From Polaromonas sp. UBA5171 (lineage in GTDB: Bacteria; Pseudomonadota; Gammaproteobacteria; Burkholderiales; Burkholderiaceae_C): DNA of 64,000 nt. A model generated the notes under the pieces. That model did not search any database, was not told the origin of the DNA, and saw only the letters and a program-made list of their open reading frames with translations. The stretch lies in contig DHWX01000029.1 in assembly GCA_002413395.1 (NCBI GenBank), positions 34,028 through 98,027 of the forward strand, in the 5' to 3' direction. The position numbers were made by a program, and so were the translations under genes. Of this stretch, positions 8,791-23,877 are shown one piece after another (position 1 is the first letter of the stretch; each line of letters opens with the position of its first letter).

Positions 8791-9183
8791 ATGAATCGCT
8801 ACAGCAAACTTTCCATCTTGGCGGCCAAGCATCAACAACAATTCCAGGCTTCTGGCAAGGCGATCAACGACAAGGTGCGGATGTATGGGCGTATCGGTCA
8901 GGTGCTGATCGAGACCAAACAAAACGGCGGCGATCCGTTCGCCGCCATTGAGACCGTCATGCCGTGGGACACCTTCGCCGCCAGCGTCACCGAGGCGCAA
9001 ACACTGGCGCGGCCTGCAGACTTTGATTTCTTGCACCACATTGGCGAAAGCTACGCCACCTTGCGCCGCTACGCGCCGCAGTTCCTCGACGTGCTCAAGC
9101 TGCGAACTGCGCCCGCCGCCAAGGGTGTGCTCGATGCCATCGACGTGCTGCGCGGCATGAATAGCGACAGCGCCCGCAAGTTG
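8791..9183 (+). pseudogene. tnpA: Internal fragment of a Tn3-family transposase
   Basis: About 130 codons read [20 protein letters not shown], then [23 protein letters not shown] and [20 protein letters not shown], all recognisable from the middle third of Tn3-family TnpA, which is about 1000 residues. The ATG at 8791 is internal to the family protein, so it is not the native start; the N-terminal 300 residues and the whole catalytic DDE domain are missing. The similarity ends at MNSDSARK, and the very next bases are the right copy of the creA repeat. The fragment therefore marks the right edge of the island and cannot be active. Confidence 0.88.
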
Positions 9184-9284
9184 CCTGACCTATTCCGACC
9201 GCGTGATTGAAGGCTTCCCGCAAAACAGCGTGACCGCGGTGCCGGTGCCTGCCGGAACGATGATTCCCGTGAAGTGACCTGGCC
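9184..9284. repeat. 101-bp direct repeat, right copy (orphan creA 3' end)
   Basis: Identical to 2228-2328, including the creA stop codon, but fused to the transposase fragment rather than to the rest of creA. It is followed by the sequence leading to cbpA, so it probably marks the original creA-cbpA junction. Confidence 0.95.
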
Positions 9285-9392
9285 AGCGCCTGATCCGCTG
9301 AAAAATTTGAGCCGATACCGATGTCCTGCACGCGGCGGGCGAATTTTCGGCTATCGTTCCATGTGACGTGCATTTCCTTCTGAAAGTTTTTC

Positions 9393-10394
9393 ATGGAATT
9401 CAAGGACTACTACAAAATCATGGGGCTGGCGCGCGACGCGACGGCCGACGACATCAAGCGCGCGTACCGCAAGCTGTCGCGAAAATACCACCCCGACGTG
9501 AGCAAGGAAAAAAACGCCGAAGCGCGTTTCAAGGAGCTGGGCGAAGCCTACGAAGTCTTGAAAGAACCCGAAAAGCGCGCCGCCTACGACCAGCTCGGCG
9601 CCAACTGGAAAGCCGGACAGGATTTCCGCCCGCCACCCGAGTGGAACGCTGGCGCTGAATATCCCGGGCGCGGTTTTGAGCAGAGCTTTGGCTCCGGTGA
9701 CGGCGGAGATTACAGCGACTTCTTTGAAACCCTGTTCCGCCAGGGCTTTGCCGGCGCCGGGCAAAAAGGTGGCGGCCACAGTGCGGACCGCCGCGCCAGC
9801 TTCAGTGCCCGGGGCGAAGACCACCACGCCAAAATCCAGATCGACCTGGAAGACTCCTACAGTGGCACCACACGCACGCTCAGCCTGCGCGTGCCCGAGA
9901 TGGACGCGCAGGGACATGTGGTGGCGCACGAGCACCAGATCACCTTCACCGTTCCCAAGGGCATCAGGGCTGGCCAGCATATCCGGCTGGCCGGGCAAGG
10001 CGCACCAGGCATGGGCGCGGGCGGCGCGGGCGATTTGTACCTGGAGGTGGAATTCCGGCCCCGCTCGCCGGGCAGCGTGGATTACCGCGTCGACAAGCAC
10101 GATGTCTATCTGGACTTTCCCGTGTCACCGTGGGAAGCCGCGCTCGGTGCCGAAGTGCAGGCACCCACGCCGACCGGGCCGGTTGAAGTCAAAATTCCGG
10201 TGGGCTCGCCGACCGGACGCAAGCTGCGGCTCAAGGGGCGCGGCCTGCCGGGTGCCACGCCAGGTGATTTTTACCTGGTGCTGCAGATTGTGGTGCCCGC
10301 CGCGGAAAACGATTCCGCCAAATCGTTTTATGCGGGCATGGCCAAGCAATTCCACACCTTTAAGCCACGCGCCAAACTGGGAGAAAAGTCATGA
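9393..10394 (+). CDS. cbpA: Curved-DNA-binding DnaJ-family co-chaperone CbpA
   Basis: The 333-residue protein has an N-terminal J domain (about 4-70) with the HPD motif at 33-35, which stimulates the ATPase of DnaK, then a Gly/Phe-containing linker and two DnaJ C-terminal substrate-binding domains (for example FTVPKGIRAGQHIRLAGQG). It lacks the zinc-finger Cys repeats of DnaJ, which separates CbpA from DnaJ. It acts in the cytoplasm as a DnaK partner and can bind curved DNA. Its stop overlaps the start of cbpM (ATGA), so the two are translationally coupled. It lies directly right of the island, next to what was probably the native creA gene. Confidence 0.93.
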   Translation: MEFKDYYKIMGLARDATADDIKRAYRKLSRKYHPDVSKEKNAEARFKELGEAYEVLKEPEKRAAYDQLGANWKAGQDFRPPPEWNAGAEYPGRGFEQSFGSGDGGDYSDFFETLFRQGFAGAGQKGGGHSADRRASFSARGEDHHAKIQIDLEDSYSGTTRTLSLRVPEMDAQGHVVAHEHQITFTVPKGIRAGQHIRLAGQGAPGMGAGGAGDLYLEVEFRPRSPGSVDYRVDKHDVYLDFPVSPWEAALGAEVQAPTPTGPVEVKIPVGSPTGRKLRLKGRGLPGATPGDFYLVLQIVVPAAENDSAKSFYAGMAKQFHTFKPRAKLGEKS

Positions 10395-10717
10395 ACGCGA
10401 CCCACCTTCTTGCGAACTTCACCGGCTTCATCCTCGAAGAGCAGACCGAGTTGACCCTGGACGATCTCTGCCGCGCCTGTGCCGCGCAAACCGACCTGAT
10501 TGTCGAGCTGGTGAACGAAGGCGCGCTCAGCCCGCAGGGCGACCAACCCGATCAGTGGCACTTTACCGGCGTGCACTTGCAGCGCGCCCGCGTGGCGCTG
10601 CGCTTGCAAAACGATCTGGGCGTCAACCTCGCGGGCGCGGCGCTGGCGCTGGAACTGCTTGATGAACTGGACACCCTGCGGGCACGCGTGCAAATGCTGG
10701 AGGTGACCGGACGCTGA
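10391..10717 (+). CDS. cbpM: Chaperone modulatory protein CbpM
   Basis: This 108-residue protein overlaps cbpA by four bases. It carries the CbpM-type pattern LTLDDLCRACAAQTDLIVEL followed by an alpha-helical C-terminal half (LDTLRARVQMLE). In E. coli CbpM binds the J domain of CbpA and blocks both its DnaK co-chaperone activity and its DNA binding. The pairing with cbpA supports the call. There is no sign of damage. Confidence 0.88.
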   Translation: MNATHLLANFTGFILEEQTELTLDDLCRACAAQTDLIVELVNEGALSPQGDQPDQWHFTGVHLQRARVALRLQNDLGVNLAGAALALELLDELDTLRARVQMLEVTGR

Positions 10718-10758
10718 TCCGGCGCGGCGGCACCCCGCGCCCCGCTATCATCCATGCG

Positions 10759-14241
<3,483 letters not shown>

Positions 14242-14300
14242 AAATTCCGCGGCATCAGGCCACACCGACAATAAATTTTGCAATACCAAGGAAGCACCGG

Positions 14301-15396
14301 ATGAACCAGAATACTGGATCACTCAAAAACAGGAATCTGCCGCTGGCTGAACTATCGCAGCTGAGCCACGCGCAGGAAAGTCATTTGCTGGGGGCCATTT
14401 GTCATGCCGGGGTTCCGCTGAAATATCCAGCGGAAGGCATCCATCGACGCCCCTTTGCTTCAGGTGTCGATGCCGCTCATCGGCGAGATGAAATTCGCAC
14501 CCCCGGATCATGCAGACAATTGGTCCGTACCGGCTGACGCCGTATGCGAGGCCTGGTTGAGTGGTTCAGCCCTGGAAAAAGGCCAATCGGGTGATATTCG
14601 TTACCGCCGCGATGGCAACACCTTGTTTGGTGTGATCGCACTTGCTGAAAGCGACCCCCTGTCGGCCGTGGCGGCGTCTCCGTTGCAACATACCACTGAG
14701 CGTGCCTATCGGCAAATATTCGAGTTGCTTGAAGTGCTTGGCTATCCCTTTATCTTTCGGCTTTGGAACTATATGGCGGACATCAATGGTCATAGCCATG
14801 GTCTGGAACGCTACCGCCAGTTCAATCTTGGGCGCCAGGATGCGTTTATTGCGTGTCGGCGTGACGTGGTTGGCAATGTGCCTGCCGCCTGCGCGCTGGG
14901 CGCAACAGGTGGTCCGCTGAGCATCGCTTTTCTGGCTGGAAAAAAGCCACCGCTGGCAATAGAAAACCCGCGACAGGTGAGCGCCTACGATTATCCGCAA
15001 AGCTACGGTCCGCGCAGCCCGACGTTCTCGCGCGCCAGCCTGGTTCGCATGGATTCTGACGCGGTTTTGTTTATCTCTGGTACTGCCAGCATAGTCGGGC
15101 ATTGCACGATGCATCCCGGAGACGTGCAGGAACAGACGCGTGAAACCCTGAGAAATATTGAGGCCATCCTGCAAGCTGCAAACCTTCAGGCTGGCAGACC
15201 GCTGTTTTCGCTCAGCAATATGTCTTATCGCGTTTACGTGCGTCACAGCGCTGATTTGGCGGCCATACGGGAAGTCATGCGCATGCGGATAGGCGCGGGC
15301 TTCAATGCCATTTTCCTGCAAGCAGATGTATGCCGTCAGGAATTGCTGATTGAAATTGAAGCCAGCGCGTCAGTTCCCGCGCAGTCGGTGCCGTGA
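14301..15396 (+). pseudogene. FkbO/Hyg5/XanB2-type chorismatase, interrupted by a frameshift
   Basis: The main open part starts after an in-frame TGA at 14419 and encodes the chorismatase body (VSMPLIGEM, SGDIRYRRDGNTLFGVIAL, FELLEVLGYPFIFRLWNYM, GRQDAFIACRRDV, SLSNMSYRVYVRH). Chorismatases of this family split pyruvate from chorismate to give dihydroxy- or hydroxybenzoates. The natural start is an ATG at 14301 with AAGGAAG six bases upstream, in another frame, giving LLGAICHAGVPLK. The two frames join if one base is removed near 14420-14424 (CTGAAATAT), after which the reading continues IDAPLLQVSMPLIG as expected. So the gene needs one base change to make about 364 residues. A sequencing error is as likely as real decay. 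Whether it makes 3- or 4-hydroxybenzoate is unknown. Confidence 0.72.
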
Positions 15397-15418
15397 TGCA
15401 AAGATCGACGGCGCCAAC

Positions 15419-18017
15419 CTAGGGTTTCCGCGCTTCATCTTCGGCCTTTTTCTTTTCTTCCTGCGCCTTCTTCGCGTCAGGCTCGTTTTTCGGAGTGGCT
15501 GCGGGCGTCGGCGCGGCTGCGGCTGCGGCTGCGGCTGGCCTGGCCGAAGCGGCTCTTGCTGCTTCGGCTCTTGCCGTGGCGGCCTTGGCGGCATCTGCCC
15601 TGGTGGCTTCGGCTTTCACGGCATTGGCTCTGGCGGCTTCAGCCTTCGATGCCTCGGCCTGTGCTGCCGCGGCTCTAGCGGCGTCGGCCCTGGCAGCGTC
15701 GGCTTTGATGGCATCGGCTCTCGCTGCCTCGGCTCTTGCCGTGGCGGCCTTGGCGGCATCGGCCCTGGCGGCGTCGGCTTTCACGGCATTGGCTCTGGCG
15801 GCTTCAGCCTTCGATGCCTCGGCCTGTGCTGCCGCAGCTCTGGCAGCTTCGACTTTTGATGGCGTCGGCTCTCGCTGCTTCGGCTCTTGTCGTGGCGGCC
15901 CTGGCAGCGTCGGCTTTCACAGTGTTGGCTCTGGCGGCGTCGGCCTTCGATGCCTCGGCCTGTGCTGCCGTGGCTCTGGCAGCTTCGGCTTTGATGGCGT
16001 CGGCTCTCGCCGCCTCGGCTTTTGTCGCCGCAGCCTTGGCGGCATCGGCCTTGACTGCCTCGGCTTTCGATGCCTCGCCTTTTGCAGTAGCGGCCTTGGC
16101 AGCCTCTGCCCTGGCGGCTTCGGCTTTCACAGCGTCGGCTTTAGCGGCTTCAGCCTTCGATGCCTCAGGCTGTGCTGCCGCAGCTCTGGCAGCTTCGGCT
16201 CTGGTGGCGGTGGCTTTCGCTGCCTCGGCTTTTGTCGCTGCAGTCTTGGCGGCATCGGTCTTGACCGCCTCGGCTTTCACGGCGTCGGCTCTCGCTGCCT
16301 CGGCTTTTGTCGCCGCAGCCTTGGCAGCACCGGCGTTCCCCGCTTCTCCTTTGGAAGCCTCAATTTTTGCCGCATCTGCCTTGCGCGCCTCTGGCGTCTT
16401 GCCAGCCGGAGGAGTCGCAGGCGGTAGCGCGCTCGGTGTTGGCGCCGGGGCAGTCGTCACCACAATGACCTTGTGCGCCAATGCCCCCGGGGCAGCGGGT
16501 TTCAATTGAGAGCGCTGCGCTTCGTCAATCGGCGTGCCCGGCTTGGCGGCCAGTTGCTTCTGCTGGGCCGCAAAAGGAAGCGGCGGCGGCGGCGGTGCGG
16601 TGCGGGCAACGACGGCTTGCTCATGGATCGGCGGGGCAATGGCAGCAACGGCAGCACCGCCGCGCACGCTTTGCTGAACCGGCGCCACGGCGGCGACCTG
16701 CGCTACCGGCGCGCTGATGGCCACTTGCCTGGATAACGGCAACGCGGCCTTGGCCACCGGCTGCGACCGCAAGAACGCCTGCTCCGGCACCGCAACCACG
16801 GCACCCGTGACCTGCTGGTTGACGTAAACCACTTTGACAACGTTGGTGGTGGTGGTGGTGTTGTTGATGACGCGCGTCGTGTTGTAAATGTTGGTGACGG
16901 TCGTGGGAGCGATCACTGCGTTGCTGTGATTGATGTCGTCGAAATATCTTCGGCTGACCTGATAAGACGGCTGATAGACCTCGCGCGGCGCGAGCGGGAA
17001 CCAACCTACAGCAGCAGCAACGGCGCTACCGACGGACACCGAAACCTGAAAATTCTTGCCGCCGACAAACGCCACCAGCGCCGGCGCGTAGACCGCCTGC
17101 ACGCGTGGCGGTCCTGGCACCCAACCCCAGGTGCCGTTGATGTGGGCCCAACGGCCGTAGTGCGACACGGCGAAGCCCCACGGCGCGTCGTCGACCCACG
17201 TCCAGCCCCACGGGTCAACCCAAGTCCAATGTCCGTCGCGGTAAGGGGTCCAGCCAGCGGCTACGCGGGCAGGTATCCAGACGTTGCCGTAGTTCGGGTC
17301 GACACGCCAGGTGCCGTTGGAATCGAGGTCTTCATAGCCGACCACTTCGGGCGAGACATAGCGCGCGGACGGCGAATTCTCGTCACGGCGGTCGCGCTCG
17401 CGGGCCCAGAGATCCATCTCGTCGTCGCGCCGCGGTGCCAGCAACTCATAGTCGGACAGGTCAGTGCCATAGAAGCGATATCCTTGCTGCGGGTTGACCG
17501 CGTACGACCTGCCTTCGCCATACACATCGGCATCGCCGCTCAGCACCCTGACCGCGGTCGCGTCGTCGTTGGGGTCGACATCAATGCGGTAGTCGCCGGG
17601 ACGGCGCAGCGTAAAAGCGAGATTGGGCGTATCCACCTCAAAGGTCTGCTCCGGCCCCATGCGGCGGACCCGCACTTTAAGCGTGCCTTGTGACAGCTGC
17701 ACCTGCACGATGCGGTCGTCGAGGTTGAGAAGGGTCACGCTGGTAGCCGCGCCCAGGCGTATCGCCGCACCGCCGAGCTGCAACTCGACACGTGAATTTG
17801 TGCCTGCCCATAAACGATCGCCCGTGGTCAGGGGCCGGTTGACCATAGCCTGAACCCAATCGGGCTGCCCGGCCGGCGAGAAGCTGGCGCTGCCGCTGAT
17901 ATAGCCCAGACGGGCCACCCGCGAAGGCGGATCCGCTGCGGCCAAGCCGCTGAACGTCAAAGCAAGAAAGCTGGCAAGCAGAAGCAGCAGCGAACGGCGA
18001 AGGGTTGGTATGTTCAT
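15419..18017 (-). pseudogene. FecR/DUF6600 secreted protein with Ala/Lys-rich tail, frameshifted in the tail
   Basis: From the ATG at 18017 the protein has a signal peptide (MNIPTLRRSLLLLLASFLAL), a FecR-like domain, then a Trp/Gly-rich DUF6600 region (WVDPWGWTWVDDAPWGFAVS, GRWAHINGTWGWVPGPPRV), a Thr/Asn-rich stretch and a low-complexity tail of units such as AAKAAATKAEAARADA. The tail frame is lost at a run of four T bases (15854-15857 on the plus strand). Removing one T restores the same repeat pattern to the stop at 15419, giving about 865 residues. With the shift the protein ends a few codons later, at 15804. It is probably exported to the periplasm or surface. Function is unknown. The run may be an error or a slippage site. 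Confidence 0.7.
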
Positions 18018-18439
18018 GGGAAATTTTTTTTTCAGCAAACGCAAGGTATCGCTCTCGTCATGTTTTCTTTGAAGCCGTCATGTACCAATAACGCCTTTCG
18101 GCTGCGATACGATGACAGTTGTAAAACCCGGCAATGTTGGTGTGGCTTCCATGCATGCTTGGGCTGAGTCTGACTTGCGCGTTCCGATGCAGAAACCGGT
18201 AATGATCGCGTTCCGCTGTAGTAAACCTCCTACACTTGACTGATATGGGTCCCAAGGGCGAAGCCTGCTACAGGTTGCGCCATCAGCCCAAGTCGTTTGA
18301 CTGGCGCGCGCGCAGGGCGCGAGCACACCCATGGGGCCAAGTTGCTCCCGCCGTTTTTCGAACCGCAAATGCTTGCAGCGCTTGAAGAACAGTCGCAATC
18401 TACAATCAATTCAATTGCGACTCGCACCGCTCCGGGCGC
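18018..18439. other. Intergenic stretch between two minus-strand genes
   Basis: About 420 bases separate the DUF6600 gene from clpB. I see no coding frame, RNA gene or mobile element. Part of it should hold the promoter for the downstream gene, but no convincing promoter stood out. Confidence 0.6.
18391..18422. repeat. 9-bp inverted repeat just downstream of clpB
   Basis: AGTCGCAAT at 18391-18399 and ATTGCGACT at 18414-18422 form a perfect 9-bp stem with a 14-base loop, 18 bases after the clpB stop. There is no T-run after it in the clpB direction, so it is an imperfect terminator candidate or an RNA-stabilising hairpin. Confidence 0.5.
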
Positions 18440-21040
<2,601 letters not shown>

Positions 21041-21169
21041 GAAGTGGCCTCCCAAAAAGTTGACTGTTATTGATTTTGCGACATTGCCACAACTTTTCAA
21101 GTCACGCGAGCGCGCCAGACCGGCTTTACCGTTCCGGGTTTGATGCAGATCAAGCCCGCGCCATGCGGC

Positions 21170-21643
21170 TCAGGCGTTGGGGGCGCTGATGCCCCACCTG
21201 GCCAGTGCTGCATCATCGGTGACGCGCGCATCGACCCAGCGCGCGCCTTCGGGAGTCTGCTCCTTTTTCCAGAACGGAGCCTGGGTCTTGAGGTAGTCCA
21301 TCAAAAACTCGCAAGCCTTGAAGCTTTCACCGCGGTGCGCGGAAGTCACCGCCACCATCACCACCTGATCAAGCGGCTGCAGCAGCCCGACGCGGTGGAT
21401 CACCCGGGCCGCAAAAATGTCAAAGCGCACGCAAGCCTCGTCAATCATGGCCTCGATGGCTTTTTCGGTCATGCCGGGGTAGTGTTCAAGTTCCATGCTG
21501 CTGACACTCAAGCCATCATTGCGGTCACGCACCGTGCCGATGAAGCCGCAGACGGCACCGACACGCTTGTCATTGGCGCGCAGCGCGGCAATTTCCTCGG
21601 AGAGGTTGAAATCATCCATCTGGATCAATACGCGCGCTGCCAT
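21170..21643 (-). CDS. moaE: Molybdopterin synthase catalytic subunit MoaE
   Basis: The 157-residue protein is a complete MoaE: CGFIGTVRDRNDG, MELEHYPGMTEKAIEAM and the VAVTSAHRGESFKACEFLMD block with the family's conserved lysines are all present. With MoaD it inserts two sulfurs into precursor Z to make molybdopterin in the cytoplasm. It lies four bases after moaD in the same direction. The downstream product of this pathway is needed by enzymes such as the molybdenum hydroxylase at 37-41 kb. Confidence 0.96.
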   Translation of the reverse strand: MAARVLIQMDDFNLSEEIAALRANDKRVGAVCGFIGTVRDRNDGLSVSSMELEHYPGMTEKAIEAMIDEACVRFDIFAARVIHRVGLLQPLDQVVMVAVTSAHRGESFKACEFLMDYLKTQAPFWKKEQTPEGARWVDARVTDDAALARWGISAPNA

Positions 21644-21647
21644 GGCA

Positions 21648-21899
21648 TCAGCCCCCGGTTACGGGCGGGAAAAAGGCCACTTCGCAGCCCTCGCTCAATG
21701 CGGCCGACTCGTCAACCATGACCTGATTGAGCGCCATGCGAACGGACTTGCCGCGTGCCAGACAGGTGGCATGGGCCGGACTGCTGGCCAGCAGCTCATC
21801 GCGCAAGGCCGACATGGTCGCGACAGTGGTTTCGCGCAGCTCGCTGCCTTGCCCGATGGCTTCGCGGATGGAGGCAAAATACTTGATGGTGACTTTCAT
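21648..21899 (-). CDS. moaD: Molybdopterin synthase sulfur-carrier subunit MoaD
   Basis: This 83-residue ubiquitin-like protein ends in the required Gly-Gly (FFPPVTGG), which is thiocarboxylated and donates sulfur to MoaE. MKVTIKYFASIREAIG is the family start. The ATG at 21899 is preferred because longer upstream codons lie inside moeA. It is positioned between moeA and moaE, with gaps of ten and four bases, so all three are probably one transcript. Confidence 0.95.
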   Translation of the reverse strand: MKVTIKYFASIREAIGQGSELRETTVATMSALRDELLASSPAHATCLARGKSVRMALNQVMVDESAALSEGCEVAFFPPVTGG

Positions 21900-21909
21900 G
21901 GCGGAGCCT

Positions 21910-23214
21910 TCACGACAGAAGCGCTGAAAACGGAATGAACCGCACCCTATCGCCGTGGGCAATGGTTTGGCCGGGCGGATTATCGACCAGTCCGTCGCCC
22001 CAGACCGTGGAGGTGAGCACGCCGGAGCTTTGGTTGCCAAACAGTTCCAGCCCGCCCGCTGCATTCTGCTTCACGCGCAAAAATTCTCGACGTTTATCGG
22101 CTTTGCTCCAATCAAAATGAGCCGATGCAGCAATTGATTCAGGAGCAAGCGCGGTCGTCCCCTGGAGCTTGAGCAGAAACGGCCGGACCAGCAGCAAAAA
22201 GGTCACAAAGCTGGAAACCGGGTTGCCGGGCAGGCCCATGAAGTGCGCCGCACCAATCTGGCCATAGGCAAACGGCTTGCCTGGTTTGATCGCGATCTGC
22301 CACAGATTGAGTTCGCCGAGTGCCTGCACGGCGGGCTTGATATGGTCTTCCTCTCCAACCGAAACGCCGCCGCTGGTCAAAATCAGATCGTGTTGCTGGC
22401 TTGCCCCCTGCAGCGCGGCCATGGTGGCATCAAGCCGGTCGGGCACGATGCCCAAATCGGTCACGCTGCAACCGAGCCGTTGCAACAGGGCTTTGAGGAA
22501 GAAGCGGTTGGAGTTGTAGATGGCACCGGGTTTCATGTCGGCAGGAAGAACTTCGCCGGGCATCACCAGCTCGTCACCCGTGGAAAACAAGGCCACGCAC
22601 GGCCGCCTGGCGACCTGCAGCTTGTCAAAACCGATGCTGGCCGCCAGGCCGAGCGCGGCAGGGCCCAGCCGGGTGCCGCGGTGCAGCACCACCGCGCCCG
22701 CGGCAACGTCTTCACCACGGCGGCGAATCCACTGCCCCAGCTCTGGCTGACGCAGAATGCGAACCCCGGGCACACCTCCCGCGTCTGGATCGACCGTTTC
22801 GCAGAGTTCCTGCATCACCACGGCATCAGCGCCGGGCGGAATGGGAGCGCCGGTGAAAATTCGTGCCGCGCAGAACGGCTCCAGCGCACGCCCAATGCTA
22901 CCGGCCGGAATGCGCTGGCTGACCTGCAGCACGCCAGCGGCACTGGTCCAGTCAGCACGGCGCACGGCGTAACCATCCATGGAACTGTTGTCAAGCGCGG
23001 GCACGTCCAGGCTGGACACCAGGTCTTGGGCCAGCACACGGCCATCGCCATCAAAAGTGGTAATGGTCTCAAAACCGGGCAGCGCCAGCGCCCGGGCCAG
23101 CAACTCGGCGAGAGCCTCGTCAAGGGGCTTCATCGGTGCCCGCGCCACCGGTGCAACTGGCGCCGTGCTGGCTGGGGTGATTGGCGTTGTCGGCATGGTG
23201 GAAGCAAGGCTCAT
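21910..23214 (-). CDS. moeA: Molybdopterin molybdotransferase MoeA
   Basis: The 434-residue protein has MoeA signatures: VPALDNSSMDGYAVR, RIFTGAPIPPGADAVVMQE, GDELVMPGE, ILTSGGVSVGEEDHIKPA and PGKPFAYG. MoeA inserts molybdate into adenylated molybdopterin. The N-terminal 25 residues are a Thr/Pro/Ala-rich extension that other MoeA proteins usually lack; the real start could be the Met at residue 28 (MKPLDEALAELL). Downstream genes moaD and moaE follow closely. Confidence 0.95.
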   Translation of the reverse strand: MSLASTMPTTPITPASTAPVAPVARAPMKPLDEALAELLARALALPGFETITTFDGDGRVLAQDLVSSLDVPALDNSSMDGYAVRRADWTSAAGVLQVSQRIPAGSIGRALEPFCAARIFTGAPIPPGADAVVMQELCETVDPDAGGVPGVRILRQPELGQWIRRRGEDVAAGAVVLHRGTRLGPAALGLAASIGFDKLQVARRPCVALFSTGDELVMPGEVLPADMKPGAIYNSNRFFLKALLQRLGCSVTDLGIVPDRLDATMAALQGASQQHDLILTSGGVSVGEEDHIKPAVQALGELNLWQIAIKPGKPFAYGQIGAAHFMGLPGNPVSSFVTFLLLVRPFLLKLQGTTALAPESIAASAHFDWSKADKRREFLRVKQNAAGGLELFGNQSSGVLTSTVWGDGLVDNPPGQTIAHGDRVRFIPFSALLS

Positions 23215-23244
23215 GGCAGGTTACCCGGAACTGGCGCGAACAGA

Positions 23245-23799
23245 CTAGAGTTGATCCAAACGCGCTGCAAAGGAATAGTAAAACCGCTCTGAATTGTTGA
23301 CCAGGTAATCGGCCATGGCATCCGCATCGTTCAAATCCAGCACCGGACGCAAGGTTGCTTGTGGCAGCTTTGCGGGGGCGTCGGTGGCGATGGCGACGAT
23401 GAAATCATCGTCCATGTAGCGGGCGGGCTTGCCGATATAGTCGCCCGACGGGGCGCGCCAGACTTCAATTTTGAGCAGATCACTGTCCTTGAAGCCTTCC
23501 ACCAGCACCCAGTCCACGCCGCCATGAAGCTCGGCAATCAGGTGGTGAACCGTCAACTCGCAAGGCGTTTCAAACTCGCGCATCAGCGCCAGCCTTTTCG
23601 GCGAAGCCACCACAACCTCAAAGGCACCGGCTTCGCGATGCCGGTGGGTGTCCTTGCCCGGGTGGTCAATGTCAAAGCTGTGATGGGCGTGCTTGACAAC
23701 CGACACCCGCAGGCCGCGCAGCCTGAGCGCCGGGATCAGCTTTTCAACCAGCGTTGTTTTGCCCGAGCCAGAGTACCCGGCAAAGCCGACCACATTCAT
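23245..23799 (-). CDS. mobB: Molybdopterin-guanine dinucleotide biosynthesis adaptor MobB
   Basis: The 184-residue protein starts MNVVGFAGYSGSGKTTLVEK, a P-loop of the MobB type, and contains VVKHAHHSFDIDHPGKDTHR and DWVLVEGFKD, both typical. MobB is a GTP-binding adaptor that helps MobA form the guanine dinucleotide cofactor used by enzymes of the DMSO-reductase group. It is 30 bases upstream of moeA. MobA is not in the window. Confidence 0.93.
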   Translation of the reverse strand: MNVVGFAGYSGSGKTTLVEKLIPALRLRGLRVSVVKHAHHSFDIDHPGKDTHRHREAGAFEVVVASPKRLALMREFETPCELTVHHLIAELHGGVDWVLVEGFKDSDLLKIEVWRAPSGDYIGKPARYMDDDFIVAIATDAPAKLPQATLRPVLDLNDADAMADYLVNNSERFYYSFAARLDQL

Positions 23800-23877
23800 G
23801 CATCCGCTTTCAGAAAATGAAAATTGCTATCCGTACCACAGCTATCTTCACAGTGGAATAAACGGCCAGAGAGCAAT

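Larger units (their letters stand above)
2329..9183. mobile_element. Inserted island with RND efflux genes and Tn3 remnants, between two creA 3' ends
   Basis: The roughly 6.9-kb segment lies between two perfect 101-bp copies of the creA 3' end, with cbpA following the right copy. Without it, creA would be followed directly by cbpA. Contents in order are a truncated response regulator, three efflux genes, a membrane-protein fragment, a second copy of a 60-bp promoter-like sequence, a 38-bp Tn3-family terminal inverted repeat and an internal transposase fragment. No integrase, resolvase or intact transposase is present, so the element looks immobile now. An origin by single-crossover insertion of a circle carrying a piece of creA would explain one intact and one truncated creA end; this is inference. 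Confidence 0.7.

Noticed and set aside
14455..15396. TTG at 14455 as the true start of the chorismatase gene
   Set aside because: There is no ribosome-binding site before it and the family N-terminus is found upstream in another frame with a strong site at 14301.
15540..16340. Possible CRISPR-like or tandem repeat array
   Set aside because: The repeated units are coding triplets for AKAEA-type residues with variable spacing and no unique spacers.
15495..16509. Plus-strand frames rich in Ala and Ser over the repeat region
   Set aside because: They are reverse readings of the Ala-rich repeats of the DUF6600 gene, with no ribosome-binding site.
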